64,000 bases of DNA from Arthrobacter sp. PAMC25284 (GTDB taxonomy: Bacteria > Actinomycetota > Actinomycetes > Actinomycetales > Micrococcaceae). This document shows, piece after piece, positions 9,213-18,916 of this stretch. How positions within the stretch are numbered: position 1 is the first letter of the stretch; every line of letters begins with the position of its first letter. A program made the translations under genes and the position numbers. The stretch spans positions 3,782,001-3,846,000 of the forward strand of contig NZ_CP080382.1 in NCBI RefSeq assembly GCF_019443425.1, read 5' to 3'. The notes beneath the pieces were generated by a model that had not been told where the DNA came from, did no database searches, and saw only the letters and a list, made by a program, of their open reading frames with translations.

Positions 9213-9248
9213 GGGCCTGCCGGAACCCGCAAGGGTTCCGGCAGGCCC
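9213..9248 (+). promoter_or_regulatory. Intra-operon hairpin with GCAA tetraloop between atpA and atpG
   Basis: A perfect 16-bp inverted repeat: left arm 9213-9228, loop GCAA 9229-9232, right arm 9233-9248. GC-rich, with a GNRA loop. No T-run follows and atpG continues downstream, so it is not a classical terminator. More likely it stabilises or marks a processing point in the atp mRNA, or causes partial attenuation. Confidence 0.75.
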
Positions 9249-9277
9249 GGCCACCGGGATCTTAGGAAAGGATAAGT

Positions 9278-10171
9278 ATGGGAGCCCAGATCCGGGTCTA
9301 CCGCCAGAAGATCACCTCGACGACGTCGATGCGCAAGATCTTCAAGGCGATGGAACTGATCGCTACCTCGCGCATCGGCAAGGCCCGGGCACGCGTAGCA
9401 GCTTCACTGCCTTACGCAAACGCCATCACGCGTGCCGTTTCTGCTGTTGCAAGCCAGAGCGAAATTGACCACCCGTTGGTCACCGAGCCGGAGCAGATCC
9501 GCCGGGCAGCCGTCCTGGTCATCACCTCGGACCGTGGCCTCGCAGGGTCATACTCTGCGAGCGTCCTCAAGCAGGCCGAAGGCCTTGCTGAGCTGCTCCA
9601 TGAGGAAGGCAAGGAAGTCAAGACGTTCCTGATGGGCCGCAAGGCGCAGGCGTATTTTGATTTCCGGAACCGTCCCTACGGGCGTGTCTGGACGGGCAAC
9701 ACGGATGCACCGGAGTTCGCGACCGCGCAGGAAGTCAGCTCCGCACTGCTGGCCGACTTCGCAACAGCCTACGAAGAGGGCGGCGTCGACGAGATCCATG
9801 TCGTGTACACCCGCTTCAAGTCCATGGTGACCCAGGAGCCGACGGTCGTCCGCCTGCTCCCGCTCGAAGTTGTGGAAGAGCAGGCAGCATCCGAATCGGA
9901 TCTCCTGCCGCTCTACGAGTTCGAGCCGGAAACGGAGCAGGTACTCGATGCCCTGCTGCCGCGCTACATCGAATCACGTATCTTCGCCGCCATGTTGCAG
10001 GCTGCAGCTTCCGAGCTCGCTGCCCGCCAGCGGGCAATGAAGTCCGCCGGTGACAACGCCACGGACCTCATCAAGAAGTACACGCGTCTGCGCAACACTG
10101 CCCGCCAGGCTGAAATTACGCAGGAGCTTTCCGAAATCGTTGCCGGTGCCGACGCCTTGAACGCGTCCTGA
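9278..10171 (+). CDS. atpG: ATP synthase F1 subunit gamma
   Basis: 297-residue central rotor shaft. The N-terminal coiled-coil helix ([20 protein letters not shown]) and the C-terminal helix ([22 protein letters not shown], [20 protein letters not shown]) are typical, as is [23 protein letters not shown] upstream gives a strong ribosome site despite the preceding hairpin. The segment around [20 protein letters not shown] is somewhat longer than in E. coli, as is common in actinobacteria. Confidence 0.96.
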   Translation: MGAQIRVYRQKITSTTSMRKIFKAMELIATSRIGKARARVAASLPYANAITRAVSAVASQSEIDHPLVTEPEQIRRAAVLVITSDRGLAGSYSASVLKQAEGLAELLHEEGKEVKTFLMGRKAQAYFDFRNRPYGRVWTGNTDAPEFATAQEVSSALLADFATAYEEGGVDEIHVVYTRFKSMVTQEPTVVRLLPLEVVEEQAASESDLLPLYEFEPETEQVLDALLPRYIESRIFAAMLQAAASELAARQRAMKSAGDNATDLIKKYTRLRNTARQAEITQELSEIVAGADALNAS

Positions 10172-10218
10172 CCAGCACGAGTCCGGCCCAGCTGTACCTG
10201 CACCAAAGATAAACTTAA

Positions 10219-11706
<1,488 letters not shown>

Positions 11707-11707
11707 T

Positions 11708-11992
11708 ATGGCTGAGCTTGAGGTTGAGATTGTCGCAGCGGACCATTTTGTCTGGTCCGGAGCGGCCAAGATGGTCAAGGCCCGCACCAGCGATGGTGAA
11801 ATCGGAATCCTGCCCGGCCACTCGCCCCTGCTGGCGATTCTGGCCGAAGGTGAACTGGCAATTGAGCCGGTATCCGGTGACCGCATTGCCGTAGCTGTCG
11901 ACGGCGGATTCTTCTCCGTCGACAACGACCGGGTGGTCATTGTTGCTGACAACGCCCAACTGGGTGACGCAGCGACTGCTGGGATCCGCTAG
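11708..11992 (+). CDS. atpC: ATP synthase F1 subunit epsilon, short form
   Basis: 94 residues, only the N-terminal beta-sandwich: MAELEVEIVAADH, then GEIGILPGHSPLL and VDGGFFSVDNDRVVIVAD. The usual C-terminal two-helix domain, which inhibits ATP hydrolysis in many bacteria, is absent; the protein stops after DAATAGIR. This short form is usual in Micrococcales and is not a truncation by mutation. It implies that hydrolysis is controlled in some other way. Confidence 0.95.
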   Translation: MAELEVEIVAADHFVWSGAAKMVKARTSDGEIGILPGHSPLLAILAEGELAIEPVSGDRIAVAVDGGFFSVDNDRVVIVADNAQLGDAATAGIR

Positions 11993-12002
11993 CACTACCT
12001 TG

Positions 12003-12434
12003 ATGAACGATCTCGGTTTGCCGTTCATCATTCTGGCCGCCCTCTTCGGGCTGCTGGTCTTAGCACTGTGCCTATCGGGGGTGCGCCGCCTTACCTTGCG
12101 GCGTGCCCTCGGCACAGTGGACGCCTCCATTTGCACAGCGGGAAACCGTTGGCAGATGGGGGTTTGTCGTTATCAGGACAACGAACTCGAATGGTTCCGG
12201 CTTGTCTCGCTCAGCTTCCGGCCCAAGCACACCTTCCTGCGAAGCTCGCTGGAACTGCAGGGCAGGCGCGAACCCAGCGAAGATGAGCTCGTCAGAGTCC
12301 AGCCGGAAGCCGTAATTGTGGAGCTCCGGTACGAGGGGCAGGACATCCGGCTGGCCATGCGCTTTGACGCCTACACCGGCCTGTCTTCCTGGCTGGAGGC
12401 CGGCCCTGTGGTGGGTGTCGGCACCTGGCGCTAG
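12003..12434 (+). CDS. DUF2550 membrane-anchored protein
   Basis: 143 residues: an N-terminal helix (about 7-28, LPFIILAALFGLLVLALCL) then a soluble domain with WQMGVCRYQDNELEWFRLVSLSFRPKH and a Leu/Arg-rich end, the pattern of the actinobacterial DUF2550 family, which commonly follows atpC. Function unknown. ATG 12003 has no clear ribosome site and lies 11 bases after the atpC stop, so it probably belongs to the atp transcript. Its stop overlaps the GTG of the next gene. Confidence 0.8.
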   Translation: MNDLGLPFIILAALFGLLVLALCLSGVRRLTLRRALGTVDASICTAGNRWQMGVCRYQDNELEWFRLVSLSFRPKHTFLRSSLELQGRREPSEDELVRVQPEAVIVELRYEGQDIRLAMRFDAYTGLSSWLEAGPVVGVGTWR

Positions 12435-13801
12435 TGACCTTGGATTTCCTTCAGGACATCAGACTCGTCGACGGACCAGTGATGTGGTTTGCCTGGGCTG
12501 CCGGTGCCAGCGGCCTGGCCTTCCTCGCCTGGCGCGCCGTCCGGCACCGCAAACCCACCGCTTCCGCCGCCCTGCTCGGAACAACGGCCGTCCTTGCCGC
12601 AGCACTCGTGGCCGGAATCCACTGGCTCCTGATCTATGGCTGGTCCGTCTTCCCCGACGAGTTGCCCCCGGATATCCTGGGCTGGTCTCTACCCGCGGCG
12701 GCCGCCCTCTTCCTGTGGCTGCACCGGCTCGGTGGCCTGTGGCTCCGTTCCGGACGATCGGCCGGCCCGCAGCCGGCCCGACGCCGGACCACGGCGCGGC
12801 CCTGGCGTGCCACGGCCGGAGCAACGGCGGCACTGCTCGGAGTGGTACTGCTCTCCCAGGCCCAGATCAACCTTTACTTCGGGCTGAACCAGACCGTCGG
12901 CGACGTGACCGGAACAGCGGTGGAACGGATCCCCTGGCTGGAAGCGGAACTCACCCGCGGCGCGTCTCCTGCAGTCGACCTGGCACAGTGGGACGATCCT
13001 GGCGGAATGCCGGCCGGGGTGCTGCGGAAGGCCACGATCCCCGGGACGGCATCAGGCTTCACCAGCCGCGATGCCTACATCTATCTGCCACCGGCCTATC
13101 AGAGCGTGCCGCGGCCAAAGCTTCCCGTGCTTGTGCTGTTTGCCGGGCAGCCGGGGAGCCCACAGGATTGGCTCGTCGGCGGCGCCCTCCGGGCGCGGAT
13201 GGACCGTTTTGCGGACGGTCACCGGGGCATCGCTCCGGTGACGGTGGTAGTCGATCCCAACGGGACGCAGTCGGCGAACACGCTCTGCCTCGACAGCCGC
13301 ATTGCGCAGGCGGATACTTTCCTATCGGTGGACGTTCCGGGATGGATCAAGACCAACCTCGACGTCGATCCGGATCCGCGGTTGTGGACCGCCGGCGGAT
13401 TCTCCTTCGGCGCCACCTGCGCAGTCCAAATGGTTACACGCCATCCTGGCGTTTATCACGACGCCGTGGCGGTCGCGAGCGAGAAGGAACCCGCCCTGGC
13501 GAAGGAACGCGACAAAACAGTCCAGGCCTCCTTCGGGGGTGACACAGCGGCCTTTGACCGGCAGACCCCCCTCTGGCTCATGCAGCACCGGAGCTACACC
13601 GGACAGGCCATCGTCTTTTACGCCGGCGGGCGTGACCGGGAGTTCATGGACAACATGAGCGTACTCGCGGACGCAGCCACAGCGTCCGGATTCATTGTGA
13701 AGTCGAATGTGATCGCCAACGCCGGCCATTCCTGGCAGACTGCCTCCGCAGGCCTGGCTGACGCCCTGGAGTTCCTCGCCCCGCGCTGGGGGATCACATG
13801 A
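12434..13801 (+). CDS. Membrane-bound esterase, candidate partner of the lipid aminoacyl synthase
   Basis: 455 residues: four hydrophobic segments (about 16-36, 44-64, 80-98, 125-144), then an extracytoplasmic alpha/beta-hydrolase of the esterase-D/antigen-85 type. Nucleophile elbow GGFSFGA places Ser at about 324; NAGHSWQ near the C-terminus supplies the likely catalytic His. The GTG start overlaps the stop of the DUF2550 gene, and 13 bases separate it from the next gene. In Corynebacterium glutamicum an esterase encoded immediately upstream of an aminoacyl-phosphatidylglycerol synthase homologue is needed to make alanyl-PG; the same arrangement here suggests the same job. That assignment is inference; the enzyme fold is clear. 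Confidence 0.78.
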   Translation: MTLDFLQDIRLVDGPVMWFAWAAGASGLAFLAWRAVRHRKPTASAALLGTTAVLAAALVAGIHWLLIYGWSVFPDELPPDILGWSLPAAAALFLWLHRLGGLWLRSGRSAGPQPARRRTTARPWRATAGATAALLGVVLLSQAQINLYFGLNQTVGDVTGTAVERIPWLEAELTRGASPAVDLAQWDDPGGMPAGVLRKATIPGTASGFTSRDAYIYLPPAYQSVPRPKLPVLVLFAGQPGSPQDWLVGGALRARMDRFADGHRGIAPVTVVVDPNGTQSANTLCLDSRIAQADTFLSVDVPGWIKTNLDVDPDPRLWTAGGFSFGATCAVQMVTRHPGVYHDAVAVASEKEPALAKERDKTVQASFGGDTAAFDRQTPLWLMQHRSYTGQAIVFYAGGRDREFMDNMSVLADAATASGFIVKSNVIANAGHSWQTASAGLADALEFLAPRWGIT

Positions 13802-13814
13802 GCCGGGGCATCAC

Positions 13815-16346
13815 GTGACGGGACCGGCCGCGCCCTTGCCCGGGGACCTCCGCCCCGCGGATCCGTCCCTGGTCGGCGGCGTCCTCCGCCGGACACTGAC
13901 ACACTTCCGGGCGGTACCGTTCACGCTCGCCGTCCTCGGTGTGTTCCTCGCCGTCAGCGCCGTGACCGGCAGCTTCCTCGCCGGGCCGCCGGCATCGCTG
14001 CTGGGCTTCGCCTCGGTCAGCGCTCCCGGGTTGAAGGCCGGGCACTGGTGGTCGATGTTCACGTCGCTGTTCTTTGCGACGAACCTGCCCGCCTACCTTG
14101 CGGCGTCATTGATGATCCTGCTGCTGCTTGGACTCGCCGAACGGTATTTGGGCACGCTGCGTACGGCCGTGTTTTTCTTCGCCGGTCAGTTCGCCGCCGT
14201 GACGGTGTTTCTACTCGTCACACAGTTGTTCCGGTTTGCCGGCGATGTCTGGCTTGGCCGGATGGCGGACGCCCGGCTGATCGGCCCCTATGCCGCCGTC
14301 CTCGCCGTGGTCCTCGCGGCCAGCGGTCTGCTGCCGGCCCTGTGGCAACGGCGGCTGCGCACCGCCGCCGTCTCCGGTGCGCTGCTGCTGGTGCTCTACT
14401 CAGGGCACGCCGAGACCGTCGTCGGACTGGTAGGCACACTGGTGGGTCTGACGGCAGGCTGGTGGATCCAGGGCGACCAGGGTGGGCCTCACCGGCACCG
14501 CTCAACCGGCGGCGAAACCCGGAACCTGCTGGCCCTGACGGTGGCGATCTTCGCCGTCGGGCCGCTCGTCACGGCCACAGTCCGCAGCCCCACGGGGCCG
14601 CTGGCCCTGCTGCGGGACGTCGTGGTGAACCCGGTTCCCACACTGGCGCAGCTGGAGGCGAACTGTGGCGGCACGGTCGACGTCGGGTGCCTGGCTGGCG
14701 GCCAGGCCGGGTTCGCCGGTCCGCTGGGCCTCGTGCTGGCTGTGGTGCCCGTGGTTCTGTTACTGATGTGTGCCGATGGCCTGCGCAAGGGCCGCAGGCT
14801 TGCGCTCTGGATCACCATCGCCGTTCAGCTCGCCGTGGCCGCCCTCGCCGCCGTGTATCTTCTGCTGATTGCGCAGATCCCGCACCAGCCGGGTAAACCG
14901 GCGGGCGCAGTGCTGAGTTCCGGCATTGTCCACATCCTCCCCCTCGTGGCCGTGCCCCTGCTGCTGGCGGTACTCTTGTGGGCCAGCCGGCGGCAGTTCC
15001 GGGTTGAGACGGAACCGGGGTCCCGGCGCAGCCTGGGCCTGGCGGTCGGCGGAACATGGCTGGTACTGGTCAGCAGCTACAGTGCGGTATGGTTCGGGAC
15101 CGGCGGAATGGTCCGCGACGGCGGACTTCGGGGACTGGCCGCGGAACTCGTGCGGCAGTACCTGCCGCTGCCGTTCTCGGGCGTCTTCAACCGCGTTTTC
15201 CAAGGCCGCAGTGCCGTGGAGGCGTTTCTCTTCGGCGCCTCCGGCCCCGTCTTCTGGACAGTCTGCCTCGCGGCGGTCTGGATCGCGCTGAGACGCCGGG
15301 CACCCCGACGGGATGCCGGCGCGGGGGACCGGGATGTTGCCCGTCGCCTGATCCGTCAGGGCGGAGACTCGCTGTCCTGGATGGCCTTGTGGGAGCCGAA
15401 CAAGTACTGGTTCACGCCGGACCGAAGCGGAGGGATCGCCTACCAGCAGCACGGCAATGTGGCGCTGACCCTGGCGGGTCCGTTCGGACCGGCGGACCGG
15501 CATGCCGAGACTGCGGCGGGATTTCTGCGCTACTGCGCCGATCAGGCCCTGATCCCGGGTCTCTACTCCTGCACCGATGAGCTGTGGCCCCTTGTCAGGA
15601 ACAACGGCTTCCGGCGGGTCGCCGTCGCGCAGGAGACCCGGCTCGCCGTGCGGGAACTCGAATTCAAGGGCAAGGACTGGCAAAACGTCCGCACCGCACT
15701 GAACCGCGCGGCGAAAACCGGCGTTCGGGCTGTCTGGGGCCGGTACGGTGACTTCCCCGCTCAGCTGCGGGCCCAGCTCAGGGAGGTCTCGGAGGACTGG
15801 GCGGCGCAAAAGGAAGTGCCGGAGATGGGTTTCACGCTCGGCGGCATCGACGAACTCGACGACGACGATGTGCTGTGCTGCCTGGCGGTGGACGGCGAAG
15901 GACGGGTCCAGGGGGTCACCAGCTGGCTTCCCGTTTTTGCGGACGGCAAGCTGGTGCGCTGGACGCTGGACTTCATGCGCCGCAGCCACGACGCCTTTCC
16001 CGGAGTGATGGAGTTCCTGATCGCGTCGGCCATCCTGGAGCACCGGAATACGGTGGAGGTCATTTCCCTCTCCGGCTCACCGTTGGCCAAAGACGCTGAC
16101 ACTGCAGGTGCTCCCGAAGGACTCGCGGGAATTCTGGATGTGGTCGGGCGCGCCCTCGAGCCCGTCTATGGATTCCGGTCTCTCGCCTCATTCAAATCGC
16201 GCTTCAAGCCCGAATACCGCACCCTTTACCTGTACTACCAGGAGCCGCTGCACCTGCCGGCGATCGGACGGGCCCTGAGCCTTGCGTATCTTCCGGGCCT
16301 TTCGCTCCGGCAAAGCGCGCGGCTGCTGCGGACCCTTGTGCGGTAA
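13815..16346 (+). CDS. Aminoacyl-lipid synthase (DUF2156) fused to a rhomboid-like membrane domain
   Basis: 843 residues. Residues about 35-220 resemble a rhomboid fold: GHWWSMFTSLFF (76-87, compare WRxxTxxFxH), six helices, and GHAETVVGLVGTLVG with His 198. The position expected to hold the rhomboid GxSG serine reads GPYA (157-160), so it should not be a protease. More helices follow to about 490. Residues about 510-830 form the MprF/LysX-type C-terminal domain (WEPNKYWFTPDRSGGIAY, LEFKGKDWQNVRTALNRA, SLASFKSRFKP), which moves an amino acid from aminoacyl-tRNA to a membrane lipid. It likely makes alanyl- or lysyl-lipids with the upstream esterase. GTG start; weak site. Substrates are not predictable from sequence. 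Confidence 0.82.
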   Translation: MTGPAAPLPGDLRPADPSLVGGVLRRTLTHFRAVPFTLAVLGVFLAVSAVTGSFLAGPPASLLGFASVSAPGLKAGHWWSMFTSLFFATNLPAYLAASLMILLLLGLAERYLGTLRTAVFFFAGQFAAVTVFLLVTQLFRFAGDVWLGRMADARLIGPYAAVLAVVLAASGLLPALWQRRLRTAAVSGALLLVLYSGHAETVVGLVGTLVGLTAGWWIQGDQGGPHRHRSTGGETRNLLALTVAIFAVGPLVTATVRSPTGPLALLRDVVVNPVPTLAQLEANCGGTVDVGCLAGGQAGFAGPLGLVLAVVPVVLLLMCADGLRKGRRLALWITIAVQLAVAALAAVYLLLIAQIPHQPGKPAGAVLSSGIVHILPLVAVPLLLAVLLWASRRQFRVETEPGSRRSLGLAVGGTWLVLVSSYSAVWFGTGGMVRDGGLRGLAAELVRQYLPLPFSGVFNRVFQGRSAVEAFLFGASGPVFWTVCLAAVWIALRRRAPRRDAGAGDRDVARRLIRQGGDSLSWMALWEPNKYWFTPDRSGGIAYQQHGNVALTLAGPFGPADRHAETAAGFLRYCADQALIPGLYSCTDELWPLVRNNGFRRVAVAQETRLAVRELEFKGKDWQNVRTALNRAAKTGVRAVWGRYGDFPAQLRAQLREVSEDWAAQKEVPEMGFTLGGIDELDDDDVLCCLAVDGEGRVQGVTSWLPVFADGKLVRWTLDFMRRSHDAFPGVMEFLIASAILEHRNTVEVISLSGSPLAKDADTAGAPEGLAGILDVVGRALEPVYGFRSLASFKSRFKPEYRTLYLYYQEPLHLPAIGRALSLAYLPGLSLRQSARLLRTLVR

Positions 16347-16395
16347 CCGCCGGCCGGCGCAATGATCGTGAGGTAACCGCGGCGCGGCGCAATGA
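16342..16395. repeat. Direct repeat of 24 bp downstream of the lipid synthase
   Basis: GGTAACCGC followed by a GC stretch and GCAATGA occurs at 16342-16365 and again at 16372-16395, with two or three mismatches. The first copy overlaps the stop codon of the preceding gene. Likely a local duplication. Confidence 0.6.
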
Positions 16396-16410
16396 AGGGA
16401 TATCCGCACA

Positions 16411-16444
16411 GAAAATAATCCCCGGCATAAGTGCCGGGGATTAT
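16411..16444 (-). terminator. Rho-independent terminator of the cold-shock gene
   Basis: Perfect 13-bp stem (16415-16427 with 16432-16444) and a 4-base loop. On the reverse strand the stem is followed by ATTTTC, a T-run, so it fits the end of the csp transcript. It may also stop readthrough from the forward lipid synthase gene. Confidence 0.8.
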
Positions 16445-16483
16445 CCCTTCGGAGAGTGCCTCGGGCAGCTATCCGGCCAAGAA

Positions 16484-16687
16484 CTAGACCAGCGTCACGC
16501 CGGTGGCCTGGGGGCCCTTGGAGCCCTGGCCGATCTCGAACTGAACGCGCTGGTTCTCGTCGAGGGTCTTGAATCCGCCGGTCTGGATTTCGGAGTAGTG
16601 AACGAAGACATCGCCATCGGCGTCATCCGGGGTGATGAAGCCGAAGCCCTTTTCTGCGTTAAACCACTTGACGGTTCCCTGTGCCAT
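16484..16687 (-). CDS. Cold-shock protein, CspA family
   Basis: 67-residue single OB-fold RNA chaperone that binds single-stranded RNA/DNA and melts secondary structure. RNP1 (KGFGFI) and RNP2 (VFVHYSEI) are intact. ATG is preceded by GAGGAG about 8 bases away. The transcript probably begins near 16855, giving a leader of about 170 bases with two hairpins, resembling the long leaders that control cspA translation. Downstream terminator at 16411-16444. Confidence 0.97.
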   Translation of the reverse strand: MAQGTVKWFNAEKGFGFITPDDADGDVFVHYSEIQTGGFKTLDENQRVQFEIGQGSKGPQATGVTLV

Positions 16688-16714
16688 TTAATTCTCCTCA
16701 TCTGGAACTTGAAT

Positions 16715-16741
16715 AAGTCCGGCACGGTTCTTACCGGACTT
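16715..16741 (-). promoter_or_regulatory. Leader hairpin next to the csp ribosome-binding site
   Basis: Perfect 8-bp arms (AAGTCCGG at 16715-16722 and CCGGACTT at 16734-16741) with an 11-base loop. In the csp mRNA it ends about 15 bases before the GAGGAG site at 16694-16699, so its folding could affect ribosome access. Confidence 0.55.
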
Positions 16742-16803
16742 GGTCACTCTGCGAGAAGAACCGTGGCTGTCGCCCGAACAGGACGGTTTAGCGGCAGGAG
16801 CTT

Positions 16804-16831
16804 CACGCTCGCAACATGTCTTGCGAGCATG
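16804..16831 (-). promoter_or_regulatory. Stable 5'-leader hairpin of the csp mRNA
   Basis: 11-bp stem (16804-16814 with 16821-16831, one G-U pair) and a 6-base loop, preceded in the mRNA by six U residues. The T-run comes before the stem in the direction of csp transcription, so it is not a csp terminator. On the other strand the run reads A. Probably part of a temperature-responsive leader. Confidence 0.55.
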
Positions 16832-16862
16832 AAAAAACACCTACACAAAGACTTGTCTTAGA

Positions 16863-16888
16863 ATTACATGGCACTTTCATCAGGTCAA
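16863..16888 (-). promoter_or_regulatory. Candidate csp promoter
   Basis: On the reverse strand TTGACC (16883-16888) is followed 14 bases later by TGTAAT (16863-16868). Both hexamers are near consensus but the spacing is short. It would start transcription near 16855. Confidence 0.4.
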
Positions 16889-16966
16889 CGGATCCGCGCA
16901 AGATGTGCTTAAATTTCGTGCAAGGAAATCAGTATCTGTCGACGCCGCGCCGGTCCTTTAGTCGGC

Positions 16967-17662
16967 TCAGAAGAGCCGGGACTCGCTGTCGTCGACGCCG
17001 CGCATGGCGTCGTAGTCCAGGGTGATGCAGTCGATGCCGCGGTCATTGGCCAGAACCTTGGCCTGCGGCTTGATCTGCTGTGCGGCGAAGATTCCGCGCA
17101 CCGGCGCCAGCAGGGGATCGCGGTTCAGCAGTTCGAGGTAGCGCGTGAGCTGCTCGACGCCGTCAATGTCACCACGGCGTTTAAGCTCGATCGCGACGGT
17201 GGCGCCGTTCGAGTCCCGGGCAAGGATATCGACGGGACCGATGGCGGTGAAGTATTCGCGGCGGATAAGGGAGAATCCCGTGCCGAGGAGCTCGATCTGT
17301 TCGGCCAGGAGGCGCTGCAGATCCGCTTCGACGCCGTCCTTGATCAGACCCGGATCCTGCCCGAGCTCATGCGAGGTGTCGTGCAGTTGCTCATGGATAT
17401 TGATGATCAGCCGGTCATCGGTTTTCGCGGACTGCACTGTCCACTGCTCGATCACGCCGACCTCGACGTCGATCTCGTCAGGGCTGGAGACCCGCAGTGA
17501 GGCGGGGGGACTCATCCAGTTCAACGGTTTATAGGATCCGCCATCGGAATGGACCAGGACGGACCCGTCGGCTTTGACCAGCAAAAGCCGGGTGGCCAGC
17601 GGGAGATGGGCTTTGAGCCGGCCAACATAATCAACGGAGCACCGGGCTATCACTAAACGCAC
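16967..17662 (-). CDS. nucS: Mismatch-specific endonuclease NucS
   Basis: 231 residues. In actinobacteria lacking MutS/MutL, NucS cuts both strands at G-T, T-T and G-G mismatches and lowers mutation rate. The catalytic set is visible: D145 in VDILARD, E159 and K161 in IELKRR. The C-terminus SESRLF resembles a beta-clamp binding tail, known to matter in corynebacterial NucS. GTG 17662 begins [12 protein letters not shown], the family start, with a -10 box 7 bases upstream, so the mRNA is probably leaderless; the open frame extending further upstream is not conserved. Confidence 0.94.
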   Translation of the reverse strand: MRLVIARCSVDYVGRLKAHLPLATRLLLVKADGSVLVHSDGGSYKPLNWMSPPASLRVSSPDEIDVEVGVIEQWTVQSAKTDDRLIINIHEQLHDTSHELGQDPGLIKDGVEADLQRLLAEQIELLGTGFSLIRREYFTAIGPVDILARDSNGATVAIELKRRGDIDGVEQLTRYLELLNRDPLLAPVRGIFAAQQIKPQAKVLANDRGIDCITLDYDAMRGVDDSESRLF

Positions 17663-17669
17663 CCGGCCA

Positions 17670-17675
17670 ACTCTA
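17670..17675 (-). promoter_or_regulatory. -10 box of leaderless nucS transcript
   Basis: TAGAGT on the reverse strand, 7 bases before the GTG start. No ribosome-binding site between. Confidence 0.5.
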
Positions 17676-17709
17676 CCGTCTGCCGGGACGGAGGCGAGCC
17701 GGGCTGGGG

Positions 17710-17715
17710 CAGAAT
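17710..17715 (+). promoter_or_regulatory. Weak -10 box before the zinc-site protein gene
   Basis: CAGAAT, 6 bases before ATG 17722; four of six positions match TATAAT. Fits the leaderless pattern but is the weakest example. Confidence 0.3.
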
Positions 17716-17721
17716 GGAACC

Positions 17722-18075
17722 ATGCCCCGTTCGAACAGACCCCGCCGCACCGCCGCCGGGAAGGCCGGCTTCGCACGGGCCGCCAAACCAGGATCCAAAC
17801 ACGGCCCGGCACCGGAGCTGGATCTGGAACGCGCCCGGACCGGCGTTGCCCGGCGGGAGAGCGCGCCCGACGGCGAGTGGATGGTCCGCCTCATCACGGC
17901 CGGGCGCGCCGAGAAAACCTACATTTGCCCCGGCTGTTCGACGGCGGTCCCGCCCGGAAGTGCCCACCTTGTGGTTTGGTCCGAGGACCATCTGTTCGGG
18001 GCCGCCGCCGGCCTGGCAGAGCGCAGGCACTGGCACTCCAATTGCTGGACGTCACGGAGCTACCGGTATCGCTAA
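17722..18075 (+). CDS. Conserved actinobacterial protein with a CxxC...H...C site
   Basis: 117 residues. Basic N-terminus ([12 protein letters not shown]), then [28 protein letters not shown] and HWHSNCW. The two cysteines of CPGC with the later His/Cys of HWHSNC suggest a zinc-ribbon or HNH-like zinc knuckle. I know similar small proteins next to nucS in other actinobacteria but no function. Its stop codon lies inside the -10 box of the next gene. Confidence 0.75.
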   Translation: MPRSNRPRRTAAGKAGFARAAKPGSKHGPAPELDLERARTGVARRESAPDGEWMVRLITAGRAEKTYICPGCSTAVPPGSAHLVVWSEDHLFGAAAGLAERRHWHSNCWTSRSYRYR

Positions 18076-18078
18076 GCT
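18073..18078 (+). promoter_or_regulatory. -10 box of leaderless hydrolase transcript
   Basis: TAAGCT, 7 bases before ATG 18086. It overlaps the TAA stop of the upstream gene. Confidence 0.45.
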
Positions 18079-18085
18079 GGACAGC

Positions 18086-18886
18086 ATGACTTTTGACCCG
18101 GCGTCGTACGTATTCAGCCAGCCTTCGGCACCCACCGCCATCCGCGCGTCGACCGTTCTGCCGGCCCGCCGCGAGAACGTGGAACTCCACACCGCGGACG
18201 GCCATGTGCTCGTGGGGGAGTTGTCCGTGCCGGAGTCCGGCGAGATCAAGGCCACGCTGATCACCCTGCACCCGCTGCCCACGCACGGCGGTTTTATGGA
18301 CTCCCATGTGTACCGGAAGGCGTCCTACCGCCTGCCGGCCCTCGCCGGAATTGCCGTGCTGCGCTTTAACACCCGGGGAACCGAATCGCCGCGGGGCACC
18401 AGCAGCGGGGCCTTTGCGGAGGGCGTCGACGAGCGGATGGACGTTGAGGCGGCCGTTCACTTCGCGGTGCAGCGCGGCCTGCCCAACCGCTGGCTCGTGG
18501 GCTGGTCATTCGGCACCGAGCTGGCGCTGATGTACGGGGCTTCGGAGCCGGTGGCGGGCGAGATCGAGGGCGCCATCCTGCTTTCGCCGCCGCTGCACCG
18601 CGCCACCGAGGAGCACCTCGGGGAATGGGCTGCGTCGGGCAAACCGCTGAAGGTGCTGGTTCCCGAGTTTGACGACTTCCTGCAGCCCGCCGAAGCCGCC
18701 GAGCGGTTCGGCGCCGTGCCGCAGGCCCGGCTGGTGGCCGTCGACGGCGCCAAGCACCTCTGGGTTGGGGAAAAGTACGCCGGCCGGGTGCTCAACGAGA
18801 TCGTGGACGAGGTTATTCCCGGCGGAACCGGCGGCGCTGCGCTGCCGCACGAGTGGACGGGACCGGTGGCCGCGGCGCACGCCTGA
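18086..18886 (+). CDS. Alpha/beta hydrolase
   Basis: 266-residue serine hydrolase of the dienelactone hydrolase/alpha-beta hydrolase group. Oxyanion region LITLHPLPTHGG near 64-75, nucleophile elbow GWSFGTE, acid in VLVPEFDDFL, and His in DGAKHLWVG. RFNTRGTESPRG is typical of the CocE/YhfR-like alpha/beta hydrolases. No signal peptide, so cytoplasmic. Substrate unknown. It converges on the AI-2E family gene over a bulged hairpin. Confidence 0.85.
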   Translation: MTFDPASYVFSQPSAPTAIRASTVLPARRENVELHTADGHVLVGELSVPESGEIKATLITLHPLPTHGGFMDSHVYRKASYRLPALAGIAVLRFNTRGTESPRGTSSGAFAEGVDERMDVEAAVHFAVQRGLPNRWLVGWSFGTELALMYGASEPVAGEIEGAILLSPPLHRATEEHLGEWAASGKPLKVLVPEFDDFLQPAEAAERFGAVPQARLVAVDGAKHLWVGEKYAGRVLNEIVDEVIPGGTGGAALPHEWTGPVAAAHA

Positions 18887-18888
18887 GC

Positions 18889-18916
18889 CGGACGGACCTG
18901 CCGGCGGTCCGGTCCG
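18889..18916. terminator. Likely bidirectional terminator between convergent genes
   Basis: CGGACGGACC (18889-18898) pairs with GGTCCGGTCCG (18906-18916) with one bulged base. GC-rich, without a long T-run. Position between two convergent stops supports a terminator. Confidence 0.45.

Noticed and set aside
9213..9248. Terminator between atpA and atpG
   Set aside because: No T-run and the operon continues; kept as an mRNA element.
13815..16346. Active rhomboid protease
   Set aside because: Serine motif GxSG is missing (GPYA).
16804..16831. Rho-independent terminator for a reverse transcript
   Set aside because: The T-run comes before, not after, the stem in that direction.
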